From positions 1 to 64,000 of the forward strand of contig NCEA01000024.1 in assembly GCA_002280515.1 (NCBI GenBank): 64,000 bases of DNA, read 5' to 3'. Below the pieces are notes generated by a model, which was given only the letters and a program-made list of their open reading frames with translations, was not told the DNA's origin and did not search any database. A program made the position numbers and the translations under genes. Positions 35,650 to 45,950 of the stretch are shown here, in pieces. The DNA comes from Rhodobacterales bacterium 32-67-9. Lineage in GTDB: Bacteria > Pseudomonadota > Alphaproteobacteria > Rhodobacterales > Rhodobacteraceae. The number at the start of each line of letters is the position of its first letter. The stretch's first letter is position 1.

Positions 35650-36741
35650 ATGCGGCGGATTCAGATCGCAGCCCTTGTCGCCAGCCTTGTCGTATTTCCC
35701 GTCGGAGCCGGAGCGCAGGAGCGATCCCCAGTTCCGGAACGCCGGGCCGTGCTGGTCGAGGGCGTGGACTTCTACGGCTCGGACCTGCGCGCGATCTTCG
35801 ATGTCGGGTTCGACGCCTGCGAGGCCGCCTGTCTGGCCGATGTCGCCTGCAAGGCCTTTACGTTCAATAGCCGGTCGGGGTCTTGTTTCCCGAAATCGGC
35901 GGTGAGCGAGGAGCAGCCCTATCAGGGCGCGCTGTCGGGCTGGATCCGGGGCACCGACCCCGCGGTTCTCGCCGCCGCAGGCACCCGCGCGGCAGAGCTT
36001 TCGTTCCTGCGGCCCGAAGATTTCGACGCGGCGCTGGCGCAGGCCAGGGGGCTCGGCGCGCGGCACGTGACCGGAACCGCGACCGAGGCGGAGCTTCTGG
36101 CCGCCGCCCGCGCGGCAGGGGTTGCGGGCGACCTTGCCGGGGTGGCGGACCATTTGGGCGCGGCGCTCAACCTCTCCGACGCGGCGGACCAATGGGCGGA
36201 GTATTCCGCGGCGCTTCTCGCGATCCGGTCTGACGATTCGGAGCGGCAGCGCGACCTTGCCGGGCGGGCGGCGTCGGCCTCGGTGAACGCCTATCTCCGG
36301 GCCGGCAGCACCGGGTTGCGCGCGACGGCGCTGGCGACGCTGGCGCACGCGTTCGAGCGGGTGGAGCGCGGCCGCGACATGATCCCGGCGCTGCGGCTCG
36401 CGCAGGACTTGCAACCGCGTGACGATACGGCGGCGGCGCTGGACGACGCGATCGGCAAATACGGGTTCCGCATCGCCGAAACCCAGGTCGAGAGCGACAG
36501 CGCCTCGCCCCGCATCTGCGCGGTCTTTACCGAAGACCTCGTCCGCGCCGGCACGGATTATGCGCCCTTCGTGAAGCTGCCGGCGCCGAACCTCTCGGTC
36601 GACGCCTCGGGCCGGCAGATCTGCGTGACCGGGGTCGAACATGGCAGCCGCTATGCGCTGACCTTCCGCGCGGGCCTGCCTGCCGCCACGGGCGAAACCC
36701 TGGCGAAGGACGTGACCGTCACCCAATATGTCCGCATCTGA
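35650..36741 (+). pseudogene. Alpha-2-macroglobulin family gene, 5' part (PAN/Apple N-terminus)
   Basis: A 363-residue 5' fragment of a bacterial alpha-2-macroglobulin gene. It keeps the signal peptide (IQIAALVASLVVFPVGAGA) and a PAN/Apple-like disulfide domain (DACEAACLADVACKAFTFN). It ends in DVTVTQYVRI and then a stop. In intact relatives the chain continues from this point into the first macroglobulin domains. The downstream DNA resumes the family sequence in another frame (LTLLRISDRNLIRAIQ, from 36738), so about 100 bp appear to be missing at 36735-36742. The fragment would be exported but would lack all macroglobulin domains. The ATG at 35650 has AGGAG upstream. Confidence 0.75.
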
Positions 36742-39700
36742 CCCTGCTGCGCATTTCGGACCGCAACCTGATCCGGGCGATCCAGAGCGACTATTTCGGC
36801 CGGCCGCTGGATTACTGGTCGTCGGAGCAGTTGAAGAACGAGGTGACGGAGCAGGTCTGGACCGGCACCGGCGAGGTCGCGAAGGAGTTAAACCGCGATG
36901 TGACGACGCTCTTGCCGCTGGACGGGGTGATGGCCGACCTCGGGCCGGGGATCTATGCGTTGCAGGCGGCCGTGCCGGGACTCGACCCCTATGACCATCC
37001 CGCCGCCACGCAGTGGTTCGTGATCTCCGACCTCGGGTTGACGACGATGGAGGGGGCGGACGGGCTGCATGTCTTCGTGCGCGGCCTTTCGGATGCGGCA
37101 GCGCGCGAAGGCGTGACTGCGACGCTTCTGTCGCGGGCGAACGCGGTGATCGGCACGGCCACGACCGATGCGGCGGGCTACGCCCATTTCGCCGCCGGCC
37201 TGACCGCCGGGACCGGCGGTACCGCGCCAGCCCTCGTGACGGTCGCGAAGGGCGACGACTTTGCCTTCCTATCATTGACCGAACCGGAATTCGACCTGTC
37301 CGACCGGGGCGTCGCGGGGCGCGAGGCCGCGCCGCCGATCGACGTCTTCCTCTCGACCGACCGGGGCGCTTACCGGGCGGGCGAGGCGGTGAATGCGACG
37401 CTTCTGGCGCGGGACGCCCGGATGGGCGCGATCGACGGCTTGCCGATGACAGTGCGGCTGATGCGGCCCGACGGGGTCGAGTATTCGCGGGCGTTGCTCG
37501 ACGGGGCCGGCGCGGGCGGCTTCGTCGCAACGATGCCACTGGCCGGGAACGCGCCACGTGGAACCTGGCGGATCGAAAGTTTCGTCGAGGAGGGCAAGGC
37601 GCTGGCGAGCCAGAGCTTCCTCGTCGAGGACTTTCTGCCCGAACGGATCGACTTCGACCTTGCCTTGCCCGAGCGGGCGATCCGGCTTTCCGACACGCCG
37701 CCTCTTTCCATCGACGCACGCTATCTTTTCGGCGCGCCGGGTGCCGGCCTCGACGTGGAGGGCGACATCCGGATTTCGGCGCTCACGACCCTCGACGTCT
37801 TCCCCGGCTATGCCTTCGGCAAATACGACGAGCCGTTCGCGCCCTACCGCGATGCGCTTTATGACGCGGAGCCGACCGATGAGAGCGGCAAGGCCACGGT
37901 TCCGATCAACTTCCCCGATCTCGGCGAGGCCGCGAACCGGCCGCTGGAGGCGCGGATCGCGGTCAGGCTCAAGGAAGGATCGGGGCGACCGGTCGAGCGC
38001 GAAATCGCGCGGCGCATCCTGCCCGACGCGCCGGTGATCGGGATCAAGCCGCTCTTCGAGGACGGCACCGTGCCCGAAGGCGCCGAGGCGCGGTTCGACC
38101 TGATCGCGGTCGGACCGGACGAGGCGCTGGCGGCGCGGCAGGTTCACTGGACGCTCAACCGGATCGAGACGAATTACCAGTGGTATGCGCTTTACGGCAA
38201 CTGGAACTGGGAGGTGACGACGACGCGCACGCGCGTCGCCGAAGGCGATGCGAGCCTCACGGCGGCGGGACCGACCGGCCTTTCCGCGCCTGTCGGCTGG
38301 GGCAACTACGAACTGGTGGTGGAAGCCACCGACGGCGCCTATTCCGCCGCCTCGGTGGAGTTCTATGCCGGCTGGTACGCGCCGGCAGATGCGGCCGAGA
38401 CGCCGGACACGCTGACGGTCGCGCTCGACAAGGACGCCTATCGGCCCGGCGACACCGCACGGTTGAGGATCGAGCCGCGGGCGGCGGGCGTGGCGCTGGT
38501 CACGGTGCTGTCGAACCGTCTGATTGACATGAAGGCGGTGCCGGTCACGGCCGGAGAAAACGTGATCGACCTGCCGGTGACGGACGACTGGGGCGCGGGC
38601 GCCTATGTCACCGCCTCCGTCGTCCGCCCCTTGGCGGAGGATGCGGGCCGGGTGCCGACAAGGGCGCTGGGCCTTTCCTACGCGTCAGTCGATCCCGGTG
38701 CCCGGAAGCTCTCGGTCGCCTTCGAGGTGACGCCGGAGACCGATCCGCGCGGGCCGTTGCCGGTGGCGCTGAAGGTCGATGCGGCGGCGGGCGAGGATGT
38801 CTTCGCCACCATCGCCGCCGTCGATGTCGGTATCCTCAACCTCACCGGCTTTACCGCGCCCAACCCGGAGGGGCACTATTTCGGGCAAAGGAAGCTCGGC
38901 ATCGGAATCCGTGACATCTACGGACGGCTGATCGACGGGCAAACCGGGATCATGGGTGCGGTGCGTTCGGGCGGCGACGCGGCGACCGGCCTCAGGATGC
39001 AGGCGCCGCCGCCGACAGAGGAGCTGGTCGCCTACTTCTCCGGCCCTCTCAAGGTCGGAGCGGATGGCTACGCGCGGACCGAGTTTGAGCTGCCGAGCTT
39101 CAACGGTTCGGTGCGGCTGATGGCCGTCGCATGGTCGAAGACGGCGGTCGGCCAGGCCGAGACCGAGGTTCTCGTCCGCGATCCGGTGGTGGTCACGGCA
39201 TCGGTACCCCGGTTCCTCGCGCCGGGGGACGAGGCGCGGATCCTTCTCGAGATCGTCCATGCCACCGGACCGGCCGGGCGCATGGGGCTCGACGTGACGG
39301 CCGAGGGGGTAACGCTTGGCGCCGCCCCCTCCGGGGTCGATCTGGCCGAAATGGGCAAGGCTGAGGTGACGGTGCCTATCTCGGCCGGGACCGCAGAGGC
39401 CATGGGCCGGATTCGCGTCGCGCTGACGACGCCGGACGGGCGGCAACTGGTGAAGGACTTGATGCTTCCGGTGCAGGCCAACGACCCCGAAGTCGCACGG
39501 CAGAGTCGCTTCGACTTTGCCGCCGGGGCGAATTTCACGCTGGATGAGAATGTCTTCGCCGGGCTTCTGCCCGGATCGGGGCGCGCGACTCTGGCTGTCG
39601 GCCCCCTCGCGCGGTTCGACGCGCCGGGGCTTCTGGCGACGCTCGACGCCTATCCCTACGGCTGCACGGAACAACTGACCTCAAAGGCGCTGCCACTTCT

Positions 39701-40997
39701 CTATTTCGACGAGGTGGCGGTGGCGATGGGCGCCGGCGGACGCGCCGACATCGCCAAGCGCGTGGACGAAAGCATCGCGGAGATCCTGCTCAACCAGTCC
39801 TCGAACGGTGCCTTCGGGCTCTGGTACGCGGATGCAGGGGATCTGTGGCTCGATGCCTACGTCACGGATTTCCTCAGCCGGGCCAAGGCGCAGGGCTACG
39901 CGGTGCCGGACGTGGCATTCAGGAACGCGATGGACAACCTGCGCAACCAGATCAACTACGCGCCGGATTTCGATGCGGACGGCGGCGCCTATGCCTATGC
40001 GTTGATGGTCCTCGCCCGCGAGGGGGCGGCGGCCATTGGCGACCTACGCTATTACGCCGATGTTAAGGCAGAGGCGTTCGACACACCGACGGCGGCAGCA
40101 CAGCTAGGCGCGGCGCTCGCCTCCTACGGCGATCAACGGCGCGCCGATGCAATGTTTTCCCAGGCCGCACGGCTCCTGGCACAGCGCGGCGCGTCGGAGG
40201 CCCAGATATGGCGCGCGGATTACGGCACCAACCTGCGCGACGCGGCCGCCCTTCTGGCACTCGCGTCGGAGGCTGGGTCAAATACGGTCGATCCGGACAG
40301 TCTCGGCGATGCGGTGGCGACCGGGCTCGCCGGACAACGCCTTTCGACACAGGAGGCCACATGGGCGCTTCTGGCAACGCACGCGCTGATCGACCGGCCG
40401 GGAACCGAGGGCTTCACCGTCAACGGCGCGCCGGTGACCGGGCCACTGGTGCGGGTGCTGGACGCAGAGGCGGCCACGCCGCAGGTAATCGCCAACGGAA
40501 CCGACCGGCCGGCGACGGTGACGCTGACCACCTTCGGCGTGCCGATGGAGCCGGAACCGGCGGGCGGCAAGGGCTATTCCATCGCGCGGAGCTACTTCAC
40601 GATGGATGGCGCCGAAGTCGACGTCGCGTCGGTACCGCAAGGCACGCGGCTTGTCGCGGTGATCGAGGTCACGCCACACGGTTCCGGAGAGGCCCGGCTG
40701 ATGGTCAACGATCCTCTGCCGGCGGGCTTCGAGATCGACAACCCGTCGCTGATCCGCGCCGGCGATATCGCCGCACTCGACTGGCTCGACACCGCCGAGA
40801 CGCGGACGGTTGAGTTCCGGCAGGACCGCTTCCTCGCCGCCGTCGACTGGACCTCAGACGCGCCGTTTCGGCTGGCCTACATCGTCCGCGCCATCTCGCC
40901 CGGCACGTTCCACCAGCCCGCGGCAAGCGTCGAGGACATGTACCGGCCCGATTACCGGGCACGGACCACGACGGGTCGGATCACGGTGACGGAGTGA
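36738..40997 (+). pseudogene. Alpha-2-macroglobulin family gene, 3' part
   Basis: About 1,420 codons carrying most of a bacterial alpha-2-macroglobulin: macroglobulin (MG) domains, the bait region, and the thioester motif GCTEQ (encoded near 39660-39674, in YPYGCTEQLTSKALPLLY). An alpha-helical thioester domain and a C-terminal receptor-like domain follow. Such proteins guard the periplasm by trapping proteases and work with PBP1C, which repairs the wall; pbpC follows in a 4-bp GTGA overlap. This part has no signal peptide and no good start (a TTG at 36831 is the first candidate), so it would not be exported. The reading frame is otherwise undamaged, suggesting a recent lesion or an assembly error. 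Confidence 0.8.
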
Positions 40998-43027
40998 GGC
41001 GCCACGCGCTCCTCCTCCTCGCCGCGCTCCTCTTCGCCGCGGCGACGGCGCGGGACGCGGTGGACATCTGGGTTGCGCGGACGGACCTGCCGGCGCTCAG
41101 GGTCGAAACCGGCTCCGAAGTCGTCGCACGCGACGGCACGCTCCTGCGCGCCTTCACGGTGGCCGACGGGCGCTGGCGGCTCGATCCAGGAGCGGTCGAT
41201 CCGGCCTTTCTCGACATGCTCGTCGCCTACGAGGACAAGCGCTTCCGCGATCATTCCGGCGTCGATCCCCTCGCCCTCCTCCGCGCCGGCTGGCAGGCCG
41301 CCACACATCGCCGGATCGTCTCGGGCGGATCGACGCTGACGATGCAAGTGGCGCGACTTCTGGAAGAAAGCGGCACCGGCAAGATCGCGGGCAAACTCCG
41401 GCAGGTCCGGGTGGCGCTGGCGCTGGAGCAGCGACTGACGAAGGACGAAATCCTCGGGCTCTACCTCAGGCTTGCGCCCTATGGCGGCAACCTCGAAGGG
41501 ATCCGCGCGGCGTCGCTCGCATGGCTCGGGAAAGAGCCCCGGCGTCTGACCGCCGCCGAGGTGGCGCTTCTGGTGGCGTTGCCGCAATCCCCCGAAACCC
41601 GGCGGCCCGACCGCCACCCGGACGCCGCCCGCGCGGCGCGGGCGCGGGTTCTCGCGCGGATGGTCGCGGATGGCATCATCGGCGCCGACCGCGCAACGGC
41701 GGCGTTGAGCGAGGCGGTGCCAGCGGCGCGCCGGATCTTCCCCGCGCTCAGCCCGCATCTCGCCGACCGTCTGCGCCGGGAAAATCCCGGCGCCACCCCG
41801 ATCGCCACGACCGTAGACCCGCGCCTGCAACGGGCGCTGGAATCGCTCGCCGCCCGCGCGGCCGCGGGCTCCGCCAACCGCACATCGCTTGCCATTCTCG
41901 TCGCCAACCACCGCACCGGCGAAATCCTCGCCTCGGTCGGCTCGCCCGACTGGACCGACGACAGGCGGGCCGGCTTCATCGACATGACCCGCGCCATCCG
42001 CTCGCCGGGCTCGACGCTGAAGACCTTCGTCTACGCACTCGCCTTCGACGAAGGACTTGCACATCCCGAGACGCTGATCGAGGACCGTCCCACCGCCTTC
42101 GGCAACTACGCCCCGCAGAATTTCGACCAGAGCTTCCGCGGCACGATCCCGGTGCGGCAGGCGCTGCAACTCTCGCTGAACATCCCGGCCGTCAGTTTGA
42201 CAGAAGCGCTCGGCCCGGCGCGCCTGCTCACCACGCTTCAACGCGCCGGCGCCGCCCCGGTCGTTCCCGGCGGCCAGCCGGGTCTCGCCGTGGCGCTCGG
42301 CGGCGTCGGGGTGACGCTGGAAGACCTGGTGCAAGGCTACGCCGCCCTTGCAAGGCTCGGCGCCCCGGTCCGGCTTTCGGCCGTGCCGGGCCCGGCGGAA
42401 CCACTCGACCAGCGCCTTTTCGGCCGCGAGGCCGCCTGGCTCACCGCCGACATCCTCGCCGGCCTGCCACCGCCAGCCAACGCGCCGGCCAACCGGCTCG
42501 CCTACAAGACCGGCACCAGCTACGGCCACCGCGATGCCTGGGCGATCGGCTTCGACGGGCGGCACGTGGCGGGGGTCTGGATGGGCCGTGCCGACGGCGC
42601 CTCGGTCCCCGGCGCCTTCGGTGGCGATCTCGCGGCGCCGATCCTCTTCGAGACCTTCGCACGGATCAAACCAGCGCTCGACCCACTGCCACCGCCACCG
42701 CCCGCGACGCTGATCCTGCCCAATGCCCGGCTGCCGCAACCCCTCCAACACTTCCGCCCGCGCGGCGCGGTCTTCGCGGTCGCCCCGGACGGTCCGGAAA
42801 TCGCCTTCCCCCCTGACGGCGCCGAGGTCGAAACTCCCGAGAGCCTCACCCTCAAGGTCAGGGGCGGCACCCCGCCCTTCACCTGGCTCGCCAACGGCGC
42901 GCCGCTGATCCTCGCCGACCGGTCACGCGAGGCAGCCCTCCCCACCCCCGGGACCGGCTACCTCACCCTCTCGGTCATCGACGGGCAAGGGCGAAGCGCC
43001 ACCGCCCGCGTGACGCTCCACCCCTGA
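40994..43027 (+). CDS. pbpC: Penicillin-binding protein 1C
   Basis: A 677-residue bifunctional peptidoglycan synthase. An N-terminal membrane anchor (HALLLLAALLFAAAT) is followed by a glycosyltransferase 51 domain with YEDKRFRDHSGVDP (catalytic Glu) and SGGSTLTMQVARLL. The transpeptidase domain has the SxxK motif SPGSTLK, an SLN motif in QLSLNIPAVS and KTGTS. The C-terminal ~90 residues form the PBP1C-specific BiPBP_C domain (IAFPPDGAEV, LTLKVRGGTPPF). GTG 40994 overlaps the alpha-2-macroglobulin stop by 4 bp. The pair is widely conserved, and loss of the macroglobulin would leave PBP1C without its partner. Confidence 0.93.
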   Translation: MRRHALLLLAALLFAAATARDAVDIWVARTDLPALRVETGSEVVARDGTLLRAFTVADGRWRLDPGAVDPAFLDMLVAYEDKRFRDHSGVDPLALLRAGWQAATHRRIVSGGSTLTMQVARLLEESGTGKIAGKLRQVRVALALEQRLTKDEILGLYLRLAPYGGNLEGIRAASLAWLGKEPRRLTAAEVALLVALPQSPETRRPDRHPDAARAARARVLARMVADGIIGADRATAALSEAVPAARRIFPALSPHLADRLRRENPGATPIATTVDPRLQRALESLAARAAAGSANRTSLAILVANHRTGEILASVGSPDWTDDRRAGFIDMTRAIRSPGSTLKTFVYALAFDEGLAHPETLIEDRPTAFGNYAPQNFDQSFRGTIPVRQALQLSLNIPAVSLTEALGPARLLTTLQRAGAAPVVPGGQPGLAVALGGVGVTLEDLVQGYAALARLGAPVRLSAVPGPAEPLDQRLFGREAAWLTADILAGLPPPANAPANRLAYKTGTSYGHRDAWAIGFDGRHVAGVWMGRADGASVPGAFGGDLAAPILFETFARIKPALDPLPPPPPATLILPNARLPQPLQHFRPRGAVFAVAPDGPEIAFPPDGAEVETPESLTLKVRGGTPPFTWLANGAPLILADRSREAALPTPGTGYLTLSVIDGQGRSATARVTLHP

Positions 43028-43031
43028 GGTT

Positions 43032-43087
43032 CCACTTGGTTCAAATATCCCCGCCGGAGGCCCGGCGAGGGGGGCTCGATGCCCCCC
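43032..43087. repeat. Intergenic repeat with hairpin
   Basis: Just after pbpC is a TTGGTTCAAATATCCCCGCC element followed by GGAGGC and a 7-bp stem (GGGGGGC/GCCCCCC around 43069-43087). A related sequence (TGTTCTGAAATACCTCTGCC then GGAGGC) occurs in the inverted repeat at 49948-49973, so this is probably a member of a dispersed intergenic repeat. It may double as a terminator for the convergent pair. Confidence 0.5.
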
Positions 43088-43108
43088 GAACCGGTCCTGC
43101 CGGAAGGC

Positions 43109-44215
43109 TCAGACCCGCTCGATGGCAAGCGCAATCCCCTGGCCGCCGCCGATGCACATGGTGATCAGCGCCCGCTTGCCGCCGGTGCGCTCCAACTCGT
43201 AGAGCGCCTTCACGGTGAGGATCGCGCCGGTGGCGCCGACCGGATGGCCGAGTGCGATGGCGCCGCCGTTGGGGTTCACCCTCGCCGGGTCGAGGCCGAG
43301 GCTTTTCGACACCGCCAGCGCCTGCGCCGCGAAGGCCTCGTTCGATTCGATAACGTCGAAATCGCCGGCCGAAAGGCCGGTGCGCTTCAAAAGCGCCTCG
43401 ACCGCCGGGACCGGGCCGATGCCCATCACCTCGGGGCGCACGCCGGCATGGGCATAGCCGACGATCCGGGCACGGGGCTTCAGACCGGCCTTTTCCGCGG
43501 CCGAGGCCCGCGCCAGTACTACCGCCCCCGCGCCGTCGTTGATGCCGGACGCGTTGCCCGCGGTCACGGTCCCGTCCTTCTGAAACACCGTCTTCAAACT
43601 GGCCAGCGCCTCGAGGCTCGTCGCCTTCGGATGCTCGTCGGTATCGAAGACGATCGGGCCCTTGCGCGAGGCGATCTCGACCGGGACGATCTGGTCCCTG
43701 AACCGGCCCTCGGCGATGGCCTTCGCCGCCCGGTTCTGGCTTTCCAGCGCGAAGGCGTCCTGCTCGGCGCGGGTCACATCGTGCTCCTTGGCGACATTCT
43801 CGGCCGTCACCCCCATATGTCCGGTCCCGAACGGACAAGTCAGCGCCCCGGTCATCATGTCGAGCGCTTTGGTGTCGCCCATCTTCTGGCCCCAGCGCGC
43901 GGCCTGAAGCGCGTAAGGCGACCGGCTCATGTTCTCCGCCCCGCCGGCAAGCGCGAAATCGGCGTCACCGAGCATCAGCGACTGGACGCAGGAGACGATG
44001 GCCTGCACACCCGAGCCGCAGAGCCGGTTGACGTTCATCGCCGGCGTTCCGTTTGGCACTCCGGCCTGGATCGAGGCGACGCGGCTCAGATACATGTCGC
44101 GCGGTTCGGTGTTGATCACGTGGCCGAAGACGACATGGCCGATCCGGTCGCCCTCGACCCCGGCGCGTTCCAGCGCCGCCTTGGCCGCGACGGTGGCGAG
44201 GTCGATTGGCGCCAT
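43109..44215 (-). CDS. Acetyl-CoA acyltransferase (thiolase), N-terminus missing
   Basis: A 368-residue thiolase-fold enzyme, normally about 390 residues, that condenses or cleaves acyl-CoA chains. The active-site Cys is in NVNRLCGSGVQAIV, the His in GGAIALGHPVGATGA, and the second Cys in ITMCIGGGQGIA. The frame starts at MAPIDLATVAAKAALERAG. The usual first ~22 residues, which end in GGxLAG and contain the first beta strand, are absent; only VAG can be read before the ATG. Directly upstream is the middle of a metallophosphoesterase gene, so a deletion seems to have removed the thiolase start and its promoter. The product may not fold. Without the lesion it would be a BktB/PhaA-like acetyltransferase. 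Confidence 0.75.
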   Translation of the reverse strand: MAPIDLATVAAKAALERAGVEGDRIGHVVFGHVINTEPRDMYLSRVASIQAGVPNGTPAMNVNRLCGSGVQAIVSCVQSLMLGDADFALAGGAENMSRSPYALQAARWGQKMGDTKALDMMTGALTCPFGTGHMGVTAENVAKEHDVTRAEQDAFALESQNRAAKAIAEGRFRDQIVPVEIASRKGPIVFDTDEHPKATSLEALASLKTVFQKDGTVTAGNASGINDGAGAVVLARASAAEKAGLKPRARIVGYAHAGVRPEVMGIGPVPAVEALLKRTGLSAGDFDVIESNEAFAAQALAVSKSLGLDPARVNPNGGAIALGHPVGATGAILTVKALYELERTGGKRALITMCIGGGQGIALAIERV

Positions 44216-44972
44216 TCCTGCAACGCCCGCCTTCGCGGATATGGCCCCAGCCGTAGCGGGACCCGTAAGCCGAGGGCGTCAGTGGCCGCCAGCCCGCCAG
44301 GTTCACCTGACCGCCATGCGTGTGGCCGCTGATCTGCAGAAACGCACGCGGATCGTTGCTGGCAAAATAGTCCGGCTCATGCGCCATGAGGATCGCCGGG
44401 GCTCCGTCCGGCACCCCGGCAAAGGCGGCCTCCGGATCATGCAGGCCGGGATGGCCGCGCCGGCGCAGGGCGCGCTGACTGTCGATCCCGACGAGCCAGA
44501 AGCGGCCGCCGCCGAACTCGACCGGGACCGCGCGGTTCGACAGAAGCGCGATCCGGCTTCCCTCCAGCGCCTCCGCGACCGAATTGCGGGCGAAACCCGT
44601 GGCGCGCGACAGGGCGCAGTCCCACCAGTCGTGATTGCCAAGAACGGCGGCCACGCCGAGGGGCGCGGTCAGGGGGGCAAGTGTCGCGACAATCTCGGAC
44701 GCGGGAACGCCGCGCGCCGGCAGGTTGCGGTCGGCGATGAAATCCCCCGGCAGCAGGATCAGGTCGGGCGCCAGCGCATTGGTCATCGCCACGATGCGGC
44801 GCAGCATCGAGAGCGGGGTCCAGGGCCGGCAGATATGAAGATCCGACAGGATCGCGATCGTCACGTCCGGCAGCGCCCAGCGCGGATCGGCGATCCGATG
44901 CCGGACGATTCGCGGATGGCTGAAGACCGTTAGCGGACCGTGCCGCCGGCGCGGTTGATCGGCGGCGCTCAT
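43965..44972 (-). pseudogene. Metallophosphoesterase truncated by fusion into thiolase gene
   Basis: A calcineurin-type phosphoesterase like YkuE/LpxH relatives. All metal-binding motifs are present: ILSDLHI, LLPGDFIAD, LGNHDWWD, MAHEPDY and SGHTHGGQV. From about residue 250 (44223) the normal C-terminal strand region is lost and the frame reads through the thiolase gene out of frame for 85 residues, full of Arg and Gly, to a stop at 43965. The homologous portion is therefore 44223-44972. ATG 44972 has AGGGAG upstream. Loss of the C-terminus usually destabilises this fold, so I call it a pseudogene, but the active site is intact. Confidence 0.75.
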
Positions 44973-45070
44973 CCGCCACTCCCTGTCCGAGCGGCCCGTC
45001 GCATCGGGTTAGGAAACGGGCTCATGGCGCCGATCAAGCAGCGAATGCGGTGCGGCATCAAGCCCCCCCG

Positions 45071-45811
45071 TCAACCTGCCGGCAGGATCGGCGCGCGGCC
45101 GCCGCCGGTCAGTTGCCAGACGAGATTGCCCTCGATCACCACGGTGGTCAGCGCCCTGCCGTAGCCGGCGCCGGTGTCGATGTTGAGGCGGTTGCCGTAA
45201 TGCGTCGCGGCATCGACCGGCGTATGGCCATGCACGACCAGCACCCCGTGATCGCGGGGGTCATCGAGGAAGGTCCGGCGGATCCAGAGCAGATCGTCCT
45301 CCGTCTGCTGCTCAAGGGCCACGCCGGGGCGAATGCCGGCATGGACGAAGAGGACGCCGCCGCGCCGGTACTGCAACCTGAGCGCACCAAGGAAAGCGAC
45401 ATGGGACCGGGGCACGGCGGCAAGCGCCTCTTCATGCAGATCGAAGAGCAAGCGCTCGCCCGCCCCTTCTACCCCGTACGAGGAAAGGGTCGCGCCCCCA
45501 CCGAGACGCGGGTCGATCCAGTGCAGCCCTTCGCGCAGGCCGGGATCGTGATTATCGGGATCGCCGATGAAATCCGCGAACATGCGGTCGTGATTACCCT
45601 TGAGCGCGATCCATGGCGCGCCACCGGCGATGCCCCGTCGCAGGTACTCGATCACCCCGCGGCTGTCCGGACCACGGTCCACAAGATCGCCGACATGGAC
45701 GACGGGGGCATCTGCATCGCCGGTCGCGGCACGGTCGGCCGCGATCAGCCGGTGCGCCGCCTCGAGCTTGTCGAGATGACCGTGGATGTCGCCGATCGCA
45801 TAGGTGCGCAT
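45071..45811 (-). CDS. PrpE/ApaH-like serine/threonine protein phosphatase
   Basis: A 246-residue calcineurin-like phosphatase. The motifs are GDIHGHLDKL near the N-terminus, VGDLVDRGPDSRGV and LKGNHDRMF, then VFVHAGIRPG and VVHGHTPVD for the last metal ligands. This layout matches bacterial PPP-family enzymes acting on phosphoproteins or on diadenosine tetraphosphate. Substrate preference cannot be read from sequence alone. It lies 139 bp after serA on the same strand but is separated from it by a terminator. Confidence 0.88.
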   Translation of the reverse strand: MRTYAIGDIHGHLDKLEAAHRLIAADRAATGDADAPVVHVGDLVDRGPDSRGVIEYLRRGIAGGAPWIALKGNHDRMFADFIGDPDNHDPGLREGLHWIDPRLGGGATLSSYGVEGAGERLLFDLHEEALAAVPRSHVAFLGALRLQYRRGGVLFVHAGIRPGVALEQQTEDDLLWIRRTFLDDPRDHGVLVVHGHTPVDAATHYGNRLNIDTGAGYGRALTTVVIEGNLVWQLTGGGRAPILPAG

Positions 45812-45897
45812 GTTTCGTCCCGTCCTGATGTCGGCCGGACCCTATCGCGGGGGCGAGCACGGTTGCAATCCGCCAATCCCCGACGACCCCATCCCGG

Positions 45898-45930
45898 CAA
45901 GGAAAGACCGGGCCGCCGCTGCGGCCCGGT
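45898..45930 (-). terminator. Terminator downstream of serA
   Basis: A perfect 10-bp stem (45907-45916 and 45921-45930) with a 4-nt loop. On the minus strand it is followed by CTTTCCTT. It lies 20 bp past the serA stop. Confidence 0.82.
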
Positions 45931-45950
45931 TTCGAGAATGCTGAAACTGG

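Noticed and set aside
33265-37719. 1,484-codon minus-strand frame
   Set aside because: Only the part from 35487 (or 35538) downward is a histidine kinase. The upstream part is Arg/Pro-rich antisense of the alpha-2-macroglobulin gene.
44437-44979. 180-codon minus-strand frame inside the phosphoesterase gene
   Set aside because: It is a frame shadow of the real phosphoesterase, which carries the complete set of metal motifs.
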